Assembly (NCBI GenBank): GCA_030770535.1
Contig: JASVEC010000008.1
Span: 682,001 to 746,000, forward strand
From: Batkoa obscura
Taxonomy: Eukaryota > Entomophthoromycota > Entomophthoromycetes > Entomophthorales > Batkoaceae
DNA: 64,000 nt
Direction: 5' to 3'
The notes below the pieces were generated by a model, which did not search any database, was not told the origin of the DNA, and worked only from the letters and a program-made list of their open reading frames with translations. How positions within the stretch are numbered: position 1 is the first letter of the stretch; each line of letters begins with the position of its first letter. Positions 22,392 to 34,173 of this stretch are shown in pieces. A program made the translations under genes and the position numbers.

Positions 22392-23520
22392 TCTGATGGA
22401 TTTGTATTTATTTAAAATAAACTTACTCTTTATTATTATTTATTAGCTTTACTTTAAGTATTATCTTTTTATATTATATTTTTATTTATAAAAATAGAAA
22501 ATTATAGTAGGATCAAACGAAGGCTAATGCTTATTAAACTTCAGTTAGGAGTTTTGTAATAATAAAATATTATTATAGAAATGATTAAAATAAAATTTTA
22601 TTTACCCCCTATTTTACCATTTACCCTATGATTATGGAAACTTATTTACTGTCTTATTAGATAAGCAAATGAATTATTACATATTTCATTTTATACTCAT
22701 AAAATTCATTTAAATGCTCTTTAGTGATTCACAATAATAAATGAATAATTAAAATTAATAGATCAATATGATGTACAGTAATGTAAAAAGGGATAAAAAT
22801 GCCACAAGAAAAGTTATATCTAAAACGCCTAATATATATAAAATATGTCATGTTTTAAATTATCAAGTATTATTTATTGATTTTTATTCATCATCTAATA
22901 TAAAAGGCCGCTTTCAACGAAGCTAATTTAGCTTGATGATTGTATCTGATCGTGAAGAGCAACTTGAAGCTATATCTTAAAAAGGAGCATTCGTTTCGTT
23001 TATAATAGAATGCTTTATGACTTGTATTTGAAATATTAAATTACGCTATTTTAAAGCAATTTACTTGATAAAATGATTGATTTTAAATAAATATTAAAGT
23101 TATTTATAACGATATTTAACTTAATAAAACTCACCATGAGTTTCTATTATAGATTTTAATTTTGATAAAATTACAAAATTAGTCCAGTCAAATAGGCTAA
23201 TAAAACTTTAAACTGACTTTAATTCGTTAAAGCCAGTCATATGAATGTTATGAATAATGTGTTCTTACAATGAAACAATAAAATAAAAAATATAAATACA
23301 ATCCATCCCGTTTAAAAACCATAACAATATTGTATATGGTACAACACAATTTATAATAAGTACATGAATAATATCCAATATGATAAATATACAAACATAT
23401 AGAATAGAAATAAAGAAAAAATATCATAATAATAGTCTGCGATATTTTTGTCAAAAAAAATTAAATATTTATAAAAAATAAAGATAACTAGGTAAAAAAA
23501 TACCTTTTTAAGATAGGAAC
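22392..23520. other. intergenic region
   Basis: About 1.1 kb, AT-rich. Short hydrophobic open frames on the minus strand at 23248-23545 look like low-complexity chance frames. Nothing else recognised. Confidence 0.45.
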
Positions 23521-24462
23521 CTATTGATACAAATCCAAAAGACAAGGTACGACATCAGAGGTCCTATTAGAAGCACCCCCTGAACGTTCACATAAAAAAA
23601 TGTCTACCTCTTCGCTCTTTATAGGCTTTATAAAACTTTTGCTACTAATATTTTTATTTGAAATGATTTCTAGATTGTTTTTTCCTGCCCGTGGATCAAG
23701 TTGTTGAACTTTATGTTGAAACGGTAAAAGCTGTTCGTCATTGGAATCGACAGATGAAAAAGATAATACTGATGCAGTGTCTTGCACTGTTGATTGAGTT
23801 AATGAAAGTGAAGAACATAATGCTGGTAAAGAACTGCGTTTATCTAAACTATTATCTGCTTCAGAAATAGGATCTGAAGTTTTAATTAAGTCTTGATTTG
23901 TACTTTTAATTAAAGTGTTTAGATCCTCTTGTCTGATTGAGGGTGGTCTATTCCCTTGATTGGACATAAAAGTAAACTTCCTATCTTGACTCAGGTTCAT
24001 CATTGTATATGAAAAATCTCCCATTGTTCTTGATCTTATATGGTTCTTTTTTGATTTTAAGACAGGCTGCTGGGCAATTGGGACGTTTAGTAAATCTTCA
24101 AAAGAAGTATTAAAGTTTGCTTCCAATTCAAACATCTTTATTTTATATTTTAAAAACTCGGTTTTTCGTTTTACTTTATCAAGCGCATAAAAGCTATTTA
24201 ATAGGGACCTCGCATAGGCCAATAAACCATTATGATGGTGTATCTTTTTTACGTAGTTATCGCTATGAAATAAATATTTACCCTGAAAATCTTTTAGTAG
24301 GTCCACCAATTTATCAATTAATATATGGTTTTTGATCAATGAATGTTTGATATATTTTGAAGGACTTTGATCTGGGAAGTTCAACTTATGCATGTCTTGG
24401 ATTTTAAGCGTTATCTCTTTCATTGAACTCAATAATTTTTCTACTTCTACTTTTCTTTCCAT
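23521..24462 (-). CDS. Helical-family protein A (unknown function, 313 aa)
   Basis: One of seven related genes in this window (others start at 27273, 39974, 41947, 49460, 52165 and 55222). The N-terminal ~150 residues are helical; the aligned core runs from about residue 45 (KNHILIDKLVDLLKDF) through YVKKIHHHNGLL and KVKRKTEFLKYK to the helix end LNVPI, where other members read LP(L/V)K. The second half is Ser-rich and disordered, with basic-directed phosphosite-like sequences such as RSRTMGDFS and clusters of Ser/Thr near LSFSSVDS. No intron, signal peptide or membrane segment. The start was taken at the first ATG of the frame (MERKVEVEKL). The family is not one I know; A and B are its most diverged members here. 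Soluble, phosphoregulated adaptor is a guess only. Confidence 0.75.
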   Translation of the reverse strand: MERKVEVEKLLSSMKEITLKIQDMHKLNFPDQSPSKYIKHSLIKNHILIDKLVDLLKDFQGKYLFHSDNYVKKIHHHNGLLAYARSLLNSFYALDKVKRKTEFLKYKIKMFELEANFNTSFEDLLNVPIAQQPVLKSKKNHIRSRTMGDFSYTMMNLSQDRKFTFMSNQGNRPPSIRQEDLNTLIKSTNQDLIKTSDPISEADNSLDKRSSLPALCSSLSLTQSTVQDTASVLSFSSVDSNDEQLLPFQHKVQQLDPRAGKNNLEIISNKNISSKSFIKPIKSEEVDIFLCERSGGASNRTSDVVPCLLDLYQ

Positions 24463-25369
24463 CCCTTGTTTTTCCAAAATAAAACCTTAAAATTTAAAAA
24501 ACAAATTCAAATTTTTGAAATTTATACTAGCTATTTTGTATTACCATGTTTAAAATAGCGACAAATCATTTCACTCCTAAAGTTCTTATAGTAACCATAA
24601 TTAATGAATCCAGTTCAAGCTCCATCTGAGTATAACAATTAATTATTTTAAACCTAGCTCTAGCTATATTTAGTAATTCTTTGATTTGCTTTAAGCCCAA
24701 ACAAGTTAATATTTGTAATCTATTTTACCGCATAATTAATTTCTTAGTAATTTTTATAGTAAGCATTTAAACATAATATAATAATATAGTATTATGAAAC
24801 TGATAAAAGCTATTTAAATCACTCTACTTTTTATTAAGTAACTTACTTTTTAAGCTAAAACATGTAAAAATATCAAAGATAAATTATCTCTTACATTGTC
24901 ATAAACACTTCTTAAGGGGTACACATTCTAAAAACCAAAGTTATTTTTTAATCGTGCATCTCTTGGACATTAAAGTTATTAAAAATAGGTACTTTTTTAA
25001 ATAAATTGAACTTTATTAAAACCTTTTTGATATGAGACAATTCAATTAGCTATAATGATCAAAACATGTAAGTGATCGGACACTTTTAATTAGTTAATTG
25101 AAAGCTATGTATCAGACTGAAAAAAATACATGTATAAAAGGATTTACAAACCATATTATGACCCGGGGATAAATTAGATAAATAGAATAAAATATATAAT
25201 ATCGAAAAAGACATGTTGAACTTTTTGACTATTAAAATTTTAAAATAAATTAAAAAGCTGGATATAGAAATATAGAATTTAAAAGCAAACAGTATACTTA
25301 GATCATTGTACAAAATTAAGTTAAAGTTATCATTTTAATAATGTAAATAATCTACAAGGATTATTATAA

Positions 25370-25905
25370 TGTTCTACCCAAACCTACCTTCTCAGATGAT
25401 TCAGTTTTTATCACTTGGTTCAAATTTAAGTGGATGAATAAGAAGCTTTGATCGGTTCTTTGGCGGCTGGGAAATAATTTCTTCTCTACCAGAGTCAAAA
25501 TCCACTCATATAAACCTAAAGTTTCACCAGAGGGCCAATTTTGCGGCGACCTTAAGGGAAGTGTTGAACATTGTTTCTTCTCTTATCCTTCTATTACTTA
25601 CCTTTATCATTATTACATATCCTCTCTTCTATGTGGATCTCATCTTGGAATCTCTAACATTAATAAAATCCTAATATCGCCTCTTCTCTCTTGATCCAAA
25701 ATTTTTAGCTTTTTTGTTCCGACTTTGGGACCATTTATAGGCTATATACAACTGTCTTTTGATCATAAACCTACCCATCCTTCAGGATCTTTTCTATTAA
25801 TTGAATGGAAAATTGTATGGTAATCCGATTTCCCTCATTCTGTTGATTGCCTGCCCAGGAGCAAAACTGTCCACATAATTCTTTCCAAATGACCTGCTTT
25901 ACCAT
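25370..25905 (+). mobile_element. LINE (non-LTR retrotransposon) fragment with RT zinc-binding domain
   Basis: This stretch is distinctly less AT-rich than its surroundings. One frame reads SVLWRLGNNFFSTRVKIH, then KPKVSP, FCGD and GSVEHCFFSYP, which fits the reverse-transcriptase zinc-binding segment (zf-RVT) found near the C-terminus of LINE ORF2 proteins: W-x-aromatic, LPTR-like, CxxC and EHxFFxCP. One in-frame stop precedes it, the last cysteine of the motif is a tyrosine, and similarity fades downstream. No polymerase domain is present, so it is a truncated fossil. Confidence 0.6.
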
Positions 25906-25916
25906 TCCCATACATT

Positions 25917-26019
25917 TAATGAGGATGTTTTTTTTGTTTCGTCACTTTTTCCGTTTCTTAAGTGCTATTTGAGTGGAAAAATTGTTAGTAAAATTCTTAA
26001 ACAAAAAAAATATCCCTTA
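25917..26019 (-). mobile_element. MITE, copy 5
   Basis: Reverse-oriented copy: begins TAATGAGGATGTTTTTTTTG, interior AAGTGCTATTTGAGTGG, ends AAAAATATCCCTTAA. It lies about 10 bp after the LINE relic. Confidence 0.88.
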
Positions 26020-26439
26020 ATTGTTATGTTTAATAAAACACTTAGGGCCTATCCCTTTCAAGAATTTTAAAAAAATCTTACTTTGTTAATACCATATAAT
26101 TTGATTTATACTCCTATTTTAAAGACACCTACTTAAAAAAGTTGAAAGGTCATAATAACATTTTTGTTCAACAGTTTGTCCACTGTCTGAAAGTTCAAAA
26201 TTCGAAAAAAATAGAAGTTTTTTTAAACAGAAAGACGTAAAAAAGTGATAAAAAAACAAGGTTTGTTTTTAGGACTCAATATTGATCTGAGTAAATAACG
26301 CAGAGTTATCATGACCAGTTTAAATTCATATAAAATTATAATAATTCAAATATTAAAGGTTTAAAAAAACAAGTTTTAGTTGGGACAAGTAGAAGCTTAA
26401 TCAATATATAAATTAAGAGACCGATTAAAAAGAAAATAA

Positions 26440-27273
26440 TTATTTAGAACGATTGATGGTATAAGCGGTGGAATAGATATCACCAGGAGGAGAAAAAACC
26501 GAATGAGCGTTTGATGTTGATCTATAAAGACAATCTTTATCTTTCATAACATTTAAACCAAAATCACCCACATCAATATTACCAATATATCGTGTTGGTT
26601 TTAATAAGTTATTATCTAATTTTAATGGATTTAATTGATTATTACTATTTGGAATTAAATTAATATTAGGAACCAAATCATTATCAGATTTGGAATTGTT
26701 ATTGTTTAACATTTTATTAACTCCTTCTAGTTCACATTTTTCTAAAAAGTCACGAGATACCTCAGAAAAGGAACTCGATCGCCTTTTTATTCGAGTTAAA
26801 GGATCGGAGGCTTTGCCCTTACTATAGTTAATTTGAGTACTCATACGTCTAATAGGTTGGATCTCTTTTTCTAATCCAAATTCTTTGACATCAATAGTTA
26901 CATCTTTATCATCTGTTGAAATGATACTTGAATATGATTTAATTAAACCATCTTTAATAGAATTTAACATCTTGTAAAAACTAAATTTAAATAAAAATCG
27001 CTTTACTTTGGATGAGTTTTTATAAGCTTCCAATTTCGATATAAACTTTTTATTCAATTTAATATGCTCTATAATTTTAACTCGCTTCATTTCAAACTCC
27101 TGTTGCCTCCTCACATCCATCAGTTCACTCAATTTAGTCATTAGTTTAGCATTGATATCGACCACTTGACTTAATAACTTGACTGGGGAATAATCGGCAA
27201 GGTAAGTATCTAATTGTTTGATATGATCTAATTGAGTAGCTATGTTTTTTAAATACGTTTCTTGACACGACAT
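26440..27273 (-). CDS. Helical-family protein B (unknown function, 277 aa)
   Basis: Single exon. Residues 1-115 are helical and align loosely with the other family members: KLMTKLSELMDVRRQQEF corresponds to the K-(Y/F)-hydrophobic helix before the core, and SSKVKRFLFKFSFYKMLNSI to the (V/L)KR(F/L)KF-x-x-QF segment. The end-of-core LP(L/V)K motif is not evident, making B, with A, a diverged pair. The C-terminal half is disordered and carries PKA-like sites: RRMSTQ and RIKRRSSSFSEV; a run of Asn follows. No membrane or signal sequence. It lies 2 kb upstream of copy A, in the same orientation, with the LINE and MITE relics between. Confidence 0.72.
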   Translation of the reverse strand: MSCQETYLKNIATQLDHIKQLDTYLADYSPVKLLSQVVDINAKLMTKLSELMDVRRQQEFEMKRVKIIEHIKLNKKFISKLEAYKNSSKVKRFLFKFSFYKMLNSIKDGLIKSYSSIISTDDKDVTIDVKEFGLEKEIQPIRRMSTQINYSKGKASDPLTRIKRRSSSFSEVSRDFLEKCELEGVNKMLNNNNSKSDNDLVPNINLIPNSNNQLNPLKLDNNLLKPTRYIGNIDVGDFGLNVMKDKDCLYRSTSNAHSVFSPPGDIYSTAYTINRSK

Positions 27274-28540
27274 TCTAATTGAATTCCTCTATAGTAAATA
27301 ATTTAAAAAAAGAAGCTTTTTCTTTATTTATATTTCATTTTAGTTTCAATTTATTACTATTTTTATTTCTAGAACTGGTTGGTCATTAAATAAGCCTTAG
27401 CTATTGGCACTTGAAAAGCTATTAAGTGCAAATTTTCTATAAATGGGAACCATTTGAGTGATTTCATTGGCTGATTGAATCACAATTCACTTTTCATTTT
27501 TTTAGTTACTATAAATAAGAACTATACTATTAAAAACATTCAGATTAAAAGATAATATGGGATGGTAATCTAATTTGTCTATACAAAAGGGGCTATAGGG
27601 TTCTTTTGTTTCTCTTTGGAAAATTTACTAAATGGATAAAATGTATGTTAATTATATATTATCGTTCCTATAAGGATGCCTTTTGTTATAGTAGTTCACA
27701 GTTAGTTTTTTTAATTTTACGCTACATAAAAAATGGACAAAATAATAGAACAGAAGACACTCACATATTAAATCAAGTGTTTAGTTCTACTCAACTGCTT
27801 TTGCTATCAATAAAAAATATTATTGAAGCTAGTAGCATCGTCTAAATTACCATAAGGTTTATCTATTCAATGACAACTAAGTAACATATTCAGTTCTTTA
27901 AGTAAATTGAAGCATTAATCTCTTTATATGGTGATGTTATTGTAAAGATTAAAAAATACTTATAAATGGGATAAAAAACTCAAAAGTGGAAAATTTTGAA
28001 TTTGTCATCTAAAACGTATTAAATAAATACATTTTTATGTATACTAACTGTATGAATCAGTAATTTATCATACACTTTTATAAATAACTTTTATAAATAA
28101 CCTTGATTAATAAATGATGCTTTTCTAATAAGTATTGATACTATAGCCATTTTACTTATTGATTATCAATTAGAACAAAATATTTTTTTAATAACTAATG
28201 AAAAAATAACCTAAAAGAATAATTTATTTCCTACAAGTTCAACAGCAGATAAAACTAAGTCAATGGCTACTTAACTTTAATTCATAAAGCGGCCAAATAT
28301 TACTCTATCTTGGGAATTTTAAATATATAAAAATTATTCAAAAGAGATTGAAATTATGAGATCTTATAACTGTTTTTGTTAGAAGAATACAGCACTCTTG
28401 GCTTCAAGATCATGAAATTAAGTATCATAATGTTTTAAAAGAACTTGAGATAAAACAACTATTTAAACTATCGTTTAATATAACTTAATTAATATCAATA
28501 TAAAATTAAATGTTTAATGCAAATTAAAAATAAAATCCTC
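27274..28540. other. intergenic region
   Basis: About 1.3 kb. A 79-codon open frame at 27606-27845 lacks an ATG start and any recognisable family. A short sequence resembling the MITE left end occurs near 27927 but is too brief to call. Confidence 0.45.
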
Positions 28541-28993
28541 TTATTCTTCTGCTAAGAAAAAATTAGCCGCTGGATCTGGTGTAGCTACCGTCATTGGGCC
28601 AGTACTTGGTGGTTCTAAAGGTGGTTGATTAGCTTCTTGTGGGATTGGTAATTCTGGCTCAGCTTCTCTATTTTCTCTATCTGGGATTAAATTTCTTGAA
28701 GTATCTCTTGAACTTTCTTGAATAACAGGAGCTTCTTTAATTGCTGGTCGTTTCGATTCCATCGATGGTCTACTTTCTATAAAAAGTTAGGGGTTAAATT
28801 GGATTTCTGTAGAAATAAATTAATTACCTTCAATTACTGATTCGAATTCTTTACTTGCTGGTATAGCTTTATTGTTTGATGTACCAGATAACAGTTTAGT
28901 GATTCCATCTAATCCATTAACACCATCAAATAATAAAGGTTTACTTAATATGCTACTTAATGTTACTAGGATGAATGCAAATTGATATTTCAT
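28541..28993 (-). CDS. Small secreted Pro/Glu-rich protein
   Basis: Two exons, 28993-28828 and 28776-28541, joined by a 51-bp GT-AG intron give 133 aa. The N-terminus MKYQFAFILVTLSSILSKP is a clear signal peptide. The mature part begins around LLFDGVNGLDGITKLLSG and becomes Glu/Pro-rich (PELPIPQEANQPPLEPP), with no cysteines, so it is likely unstructured. I do not recognise a family. It lacks the SVLINTNN-type mature start of the trio at 60-63 kb. The position 5' of a divergent-free, minus-strand F-BAR gene suggests no operon-like relation. Candidate secreted or wall-associated protein. Confidence 0.75.
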
Positions 28994-29575
28994 TATGTGT
29001 ATAAATATAAAGTTTAAATTTAATTATTCAAATGTAATATAATTAGATATTATATATTTATATATATTATTATTATTATAAATGTTAGTTGTAAACGGTT
29101 TTGTTAAATTTATCTCACTGTTTTTTTTCTGTTTTTTATCGTTATTATTTTTTTAACTTGAAAGTTTATAAATTTCCGATAAAATTCAGATCCAAAATAG
29201 TTATCAAATAAAATTATTGATTTCAGAATCAACAATTAAATTTTAGAACTTTTAAAAACTATAAACAATCAATTAAACTTGTAATAAACAATTACAATAT
29301 GAGTTTTAAATTAAAAATAAATAAAACAGATTAAAAAATAAATTAGTTTAGAAACTATAAGATATAAAAAATTTAATAAACGATAAAAATCTTCAAGTTA
29401 AGGGATTAAAAGATAAGTGGGGGAGATGAATTGAAGATAATTTTAAAGATACACGCATTTCACTCTAAATTATCTAGCATCAATTTTAAAATAACGAATT
29501 AACAAAAAAAAACTAAATCCATGTTAGTACAAATAATAACAATCCCATATATATATATATATTAAATAACAATTA
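28994..29575. other. intergenic spacer
   Basis: About 580 bp between the F-BAR gene stop and the small secreted protein start; promoter of the latter expected. Short AT dinucleotide run at about 29550-29563. Nothing else seen. Confidence 0.5.
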
Positions 29576-31844
29576 TTAAAGTGATACTGGTTCTGTAAAA
29601 TTCGATGGGAAAATACCTCTTAAATAAGTACCATTATTATCTTGAACTTCTCCTTCCCACCAACCATCTAATTGAGTAGCTAACACTGATATAATTTGTC
29701 CTTCTACCAAAGATATTTCTTCACTTATTTCTGCTTCATAATCATACATTGCTTTAACATAAAATAATATTGGTCTAGAATCGGGTCTAGTACTATTTTT
29801 ACTATTATTTGTTTTATTACTATTTAGTGTACTAACTGTTACATTATTACTATTATTAATTTGTTGTGGTTGTGGTTGTAGTTGTGGTTGTGGTTGAGAT
29901 TGTTGTTGTGATTGTTGATGTTGTTGATGTGGAGGGATTTGATTATTATTACGTGGAGTAGTAGGTTGCATTTGAAATTGAGGAGCAGGTATCATATTTG
30001 TATTAGGTTTACTATGAATATTAGTATGAGCAGGAGAATAGGAATTTGGTGGTGAAATAGTCATAACTCTTTGATCTGGATGATAATAATTAATTGGATA
30101 ATTATTATTGGCCGGTGAATAAGGTGCTGAATGAGGTAATGGTACTGATTGGGAATGTGGATGGGGGTGAGGTGATTGTCTTACATAGCTTTGATTGGGT
30201 ATAGTACTAAAAGATCGTTGTAAATTATTTGGTGATGGACAAAATTCTTCCGGTGGTGATATGGACCTTATTTTACCATTTTGTGAATGTTTAGAAGAGT
30301 TGGAACCTGATCTTTCTAAATTATACATTGATCTTGGGGAATCATAACCATGTTGAGTAGATGGATTTGGGGATGAAAATTGAGCTGGTGAATTATTTCC
30401 TAAATTAGATGGTATAGTTGGTGTACGAGATACTGGTCTACTACCAGTAGAGGATCTTTTTGCTGCTAATATTGGACTACGAGCAATAGTTGCACTAACT
30501 AAATCACTTGATATTAACTTTGATTTTTCATTAGTAATTGGTGTAACTGGCGAATTATTATTGGTATAATTTTTAGGTGAATTCATTTCAGAACCAGCTA
30601 AAGAAGATGCCAATTGATTTAATTTAGGATCTTGAGATTTTCTTATTTCATTACGTAAGGGAGAACTTTTTTCGGGAACAGCAATATTATTTAAATTATT
30701 TAAGTTTTGTTTTTCATACAAATTTTGATTATTATTTTGAGATGTATTAGAATTACTACTATCATCATCTGAATCTAAATAAAATATGTTAATAAAAGTT
30801 AGTAAATAGATTTATATTAATATTACTATATGAATAAGTATTTGATTGAAATGCTTCTAACAAATCTTCTACTTGAGCTTTAGAATCACATTTTTCTAAT
30901 TCTCTACGTATTTTTTCAAGTGACTAAATAATCCATTAGTAAATTATATATTTAATCATTAAGTTATCTTACTTCATCATCAGTTACACAAGTACTTGAA
31001 ATTAAATTAGTATATCTCCATAAAGTATTTCTAATAAATTGGACGCGGTTAACTTCTAAATTACGATGACCATTTGAAATTTTTTCTTTTTCTAAATATA
31101 ATTGATTTTCTGAATCTTCAAATCGAGCTTGAGATAATCTTAATTCTTGATCAGCCCCATATCTAGCAGCGTCATTACCAATTTGTTGAAATTCTAACAC
31201 TCTTTCTCTGGCCTATTAAAAATAACTCATTAATTAAGTTGATTGAAATTAATATAAAAATAATTACCCTTTCTAACATAAAAGAAAACCCATCCCTTTC
31301 TCTAACTTTAGTTTCTAAATTTTTATATAAATTTTTTTTATTTTGTTTATGATGTTGATATGCTTGTCCAGTAGCTTCTTGTAACTCAGTTCTTATTTTA
31401 TTAGCCAATTGAATATGGTCATTAGCTACCACTTCTAACTCTCTTAATGTTGCCCCTAAAGCTCCTTGTAATGAACTATATAAAATATATTAATATTCGC
31501 ATTAATAGAGATAAAACTAAAAAAAGTACCCTTTTTCATTATAACCAAAAGGTAACTTAGTTAATTGAATTAATTTGTTCGAATATTCTTCTTCTAAATC
31601 AGCTCTTAATCGAAAAAACAATTCTAATTCTTTGGTTGTACTTTTGGTTGATTTAAACCATTTTAACCAATTTTCATTTAAATTAGCTTCATATCCAGCT
31701 GTATATTGGTCTCCATGGGTATTATAATTTTCATGCGTTATGCTCTAAGATAAAAGTAATTAGATTATATTAGTAATAAGTTACTATATATAAACTTACC
31801 ATCTTTTCAGTAAATGGGGATTGATTTTTAATATTAGCTAACAT
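29576..31844 (-). CDS. F-BAR and SH3 domain protein (PCH family)
   Basis: Six exons by eye, 31844-31800, 31744-31530, 31475-31268, 31212-30973, 30923-30827 and 30774-29576, all GT-AG, giving 667 aa. Residues about 5-250 form an F-BAR domain: FFRLRADLEEEYSNKLIQL is the FCH signature, followed by long charged helices. Residues about 260-600 are disordered and Ser/Pro/Gln/Asn-rich, with a polyglutamine-like QQSQQQ stretch and a His/Pro patch. The last ~60 residues are an SH3 domain: AMYDYEAE, the DGWWEGE tryptophan pair and GIFPSNF. Proteins with this order (Cdc15/Imp2/Hof1, Bzz1 and relatives) bend membranes and organise actin at the septum or endocytic sites. I cannot assign it to one subgroup, and the single SH3 argues against Bzz1. 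Confidence 0.88.
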
Positions 31845-32474
31845 AATATTAAGTTAATAAATGAGTATCGTAAAAATTAACAAAAAATAAAGTTGATTCT
31901 AAAAAAAATAGAAAATAAAAAGAAAATAATCCAAAAATTCAATTAATAGTATTGAGAACTTTCAAAACTTGAATACTCAAAACCTCTAATATTATTTATC
32001 TTGAAACTAAAAGTTTATTTATCCTTTCCTCTTTCTTTATTTTTTCAATCGTTTATTTCTATAAATTTACCTTTCAATTAATTACTTTTAGCTGTTAAAG
32101 TTTGACCTTTTTATAAATGGTCTCTTATTTTCAATTCCAACGTCCTAATTGGCGCCTCTTGTTACATTCTTTTTAATTCAATTTCTCCATTTTTATTTTT
32201 ATTGGTTAAAATTAAATAAACTTGAGAACCAAAATTCAATTTAAGTTTAAGATAAAGTTTTATTAAAAAATGGAACCTAATAGCTAAAATTAGATCTTAC
32301 TAACTTATTACTATTCGTCAATTTAACAATATTAAAAAAAATTGTTAAAATGTTACCTTTTTCAATCACGAAGTAATAATCTATTTGAAGATATTACAAT
32401 CATCAGTAATAATAAGAGAGCATTTATTAAACTTGTTTACAAAAAATCAGTTTCCATAATATGGAAAATTTAAT
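31845..32474. other. intergenic spacer
   Basis: About 630 bp upstream of the F-BAR gene and up to tRNA-Ala; no feature beyond presumed promoter. Confidence 0.5.
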
Positions 32475-32547
32475 TGGAGTAGCAGGGTTTCGATCCCCGT
32501 GCCCCTCGCATGCAAAGCGAGTACTCTACCGATTGAGCTACTACCCC
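32475..32547 (-). tRNA. tRNA-Ala (TGC)
   Basis: Complete cloverleaf without intron: acceptor GGGGTAG paired with CTACTCC (one G-T), D-arm AGCTC-GAG, anticodon stem CTCGC/GCGAG with loop TTTGCAT (anticodon TGC), T-arm with TCGAA. Box A TAGCTCAATCGG and box B GGGATCGAAACCC are present. Confidence 0.96.
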
Positions 32548-32638
32548 ATTCTGTTAATTGACATATAAAATAATATATAAATCCTTTTTTTAAACTATAA
32601 AGATAAGACTTTATTAATTATTGTAAACAAGAAAAGAC

Positions 32639-33416
32639 TTAGATTATCCTATCATTATTATTTTCATAAATTGGTGGTGCTTCTTTCATATAACTACTAG
32701 TACCAATAATTTTTAATTCATTAGCTCGATAATAAAAATACATACTATCTCCTAAATTATATGAAATTTTAGTACCTTGAGTGCTGAATATAGTGGGCAA
32801 TAAGATCGTTCCTTCTCCATTGTATTCATAATATAATAAGTCTCTGCCATTATAGGTAAAAGTTAGTTCTTTGCTATGGTTGTCATAGTATATTCCTATA
32901 ATATCTGAGGCTTTTATTGTTTGCACATAAGCTTGTGGATATTCGGTTTTGTTTATTATTACCCCATTGTTTCGGGCTTCAAGTAGGATACAATGTTCTA
33001 TAAGAGGTAAAGCTATAAAACAAAAAGTTGTAGAAATATTAGTTACCATCTATTTTATCTTCAGATTTACCAGCTAAACCGATTAACAATTCAGAATCAT
33101 TTTTTAATTCCAATATTTTAATTTCAAAATAAAACGAAACAGATGTTAATAAATAAATATGAGATTGAAGGATACAATGTTCTAAAAACTCAATGGTACA
33201 TTTCTTTTTTTTAATTTTGGTTTTATCTCCACAACTTGGCTGAAATGTATCTTTTATATAATTAGTTTGAAATAATTCTAAAGAACTTTCCACTAATTCT
33301 TCCCTTCCAACACCTTTCCTTATCCGCTTATAAATGTAGGGGCCTAATACTAGTATCGATAGGGATAAAAAGATGGCTATTATAACAACAAATATAGTAG
33401 TGGAAGTATCAATCAT
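32639..33416 (-). CDS. Membrane-anchored SPRY protein with PPxY (Ssh4/Ear1-like)
   Basis: Fourth copy of the SPRY family in the window, 17 kb from the others. Exons 33416-33047 and 32997-32639 (49-bp intron at the family position) encode 242 aa. The membrane helix is at the extreme N-terminus (IFVVIIAIFLSLSILVLG) followed by a basic stretch YKRIRKG, fixing an outside-in orientation as in Ssh4. The linker is short and lacks the Asn-rich run of the other copies. SPRY elements: FYFEIKILEL, LLIGLAGKSEDKID, ASDIIGIYYD, TYNGRDLLYY, ILLPTIFS and YNLGDSMYFY. PPIY lies at 231-234, eight residues before the end. The most diverged member; its putative role as ligase adaptor is inferred from domain order only. 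Confidence 0.85.
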
Positions 33417-34173
33417 TTAAGTTAGGTAAAAAGTTTTTTTAAAATTACTTTAGGATTTATTAAATAGAAAGGCTTCAAGAATATTTTATCCTATTCTAGA
33501 TTTATTTAGTAAAAATCTCATCTTTATTTGTTCTTTAATTTACTGCTTTATATTATTCCTGGATACTATTACTATCCCTGTACCACTTTTAGAAACCATG
33601 GCGATATATTAGCACTTTAAAGTATCTCTTGATTCTTTTGTTTATAGTTTTGTTGTTTTCTTGAAAAGCTCACCATAACATCATGTATTACTACGTTCCA
33701 CCAAGTTAAGATAGTTTACTAAATTTAGGAATTATGTTTTCAATAATTTGGTGTAGGAATAAATTGATTTAAAGTTGAAGAGTATTATAATTTATAGAGA
33801 TAAAAATCTTGCACATCGGATAAAGTGTATCAAAACGTTAAAGTCATTGTATTTGATAAAACAAACCATGTCAAAAATTTTCTCACATCCTTCAAAAACT
33901 TAATACTATATAATATTTTCTTGCTTATACAGTATAAGTTGAATAATATTTAAACTATAATAAATTAGCCGATCTATAGTAAACCCATTTTTTAATCAAG
34001 TAGTAAATTTTTCATCGAAGCCAAGTTTTTAACGATTATAAATAATATAAAAAGAATAACATTTAATAATTATTTTTATTTATTATAGCTAAGAGGAAAA
34101 AATACTTTTATTATCACTATCAAAATAAGATCATGTTTAGATGAAGGAGCCATTATTAGAAAATACAGTTCAT
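33417..34173. other. intergenic spacer
   Basis: About 760 bp, promoter side of the SPRY gene and 3' side of the Old Yellow Enzyme gene. Nothing else recognised. Confidence 0.5.

Larger units (their letters stand above)
24463..26439. other. intergenic region with transposon fossils
   Basis: About 2 kb. It contains a LINE relic at about 25370-25905 and a MITE immediately after it (25917-26019). The flanking parts show nothing recognisable. Confidence 0.6.

Noticed and set aside
27606-27845. 79-codon frame with aromatic-rich sequence
   Set aside because: No ATG at the start and no family; similarity to nothing in the window.
27926-27945. TATGGTGATG resembling a MITE end
   Set aside because: Similarity lasts about 12 bp only.
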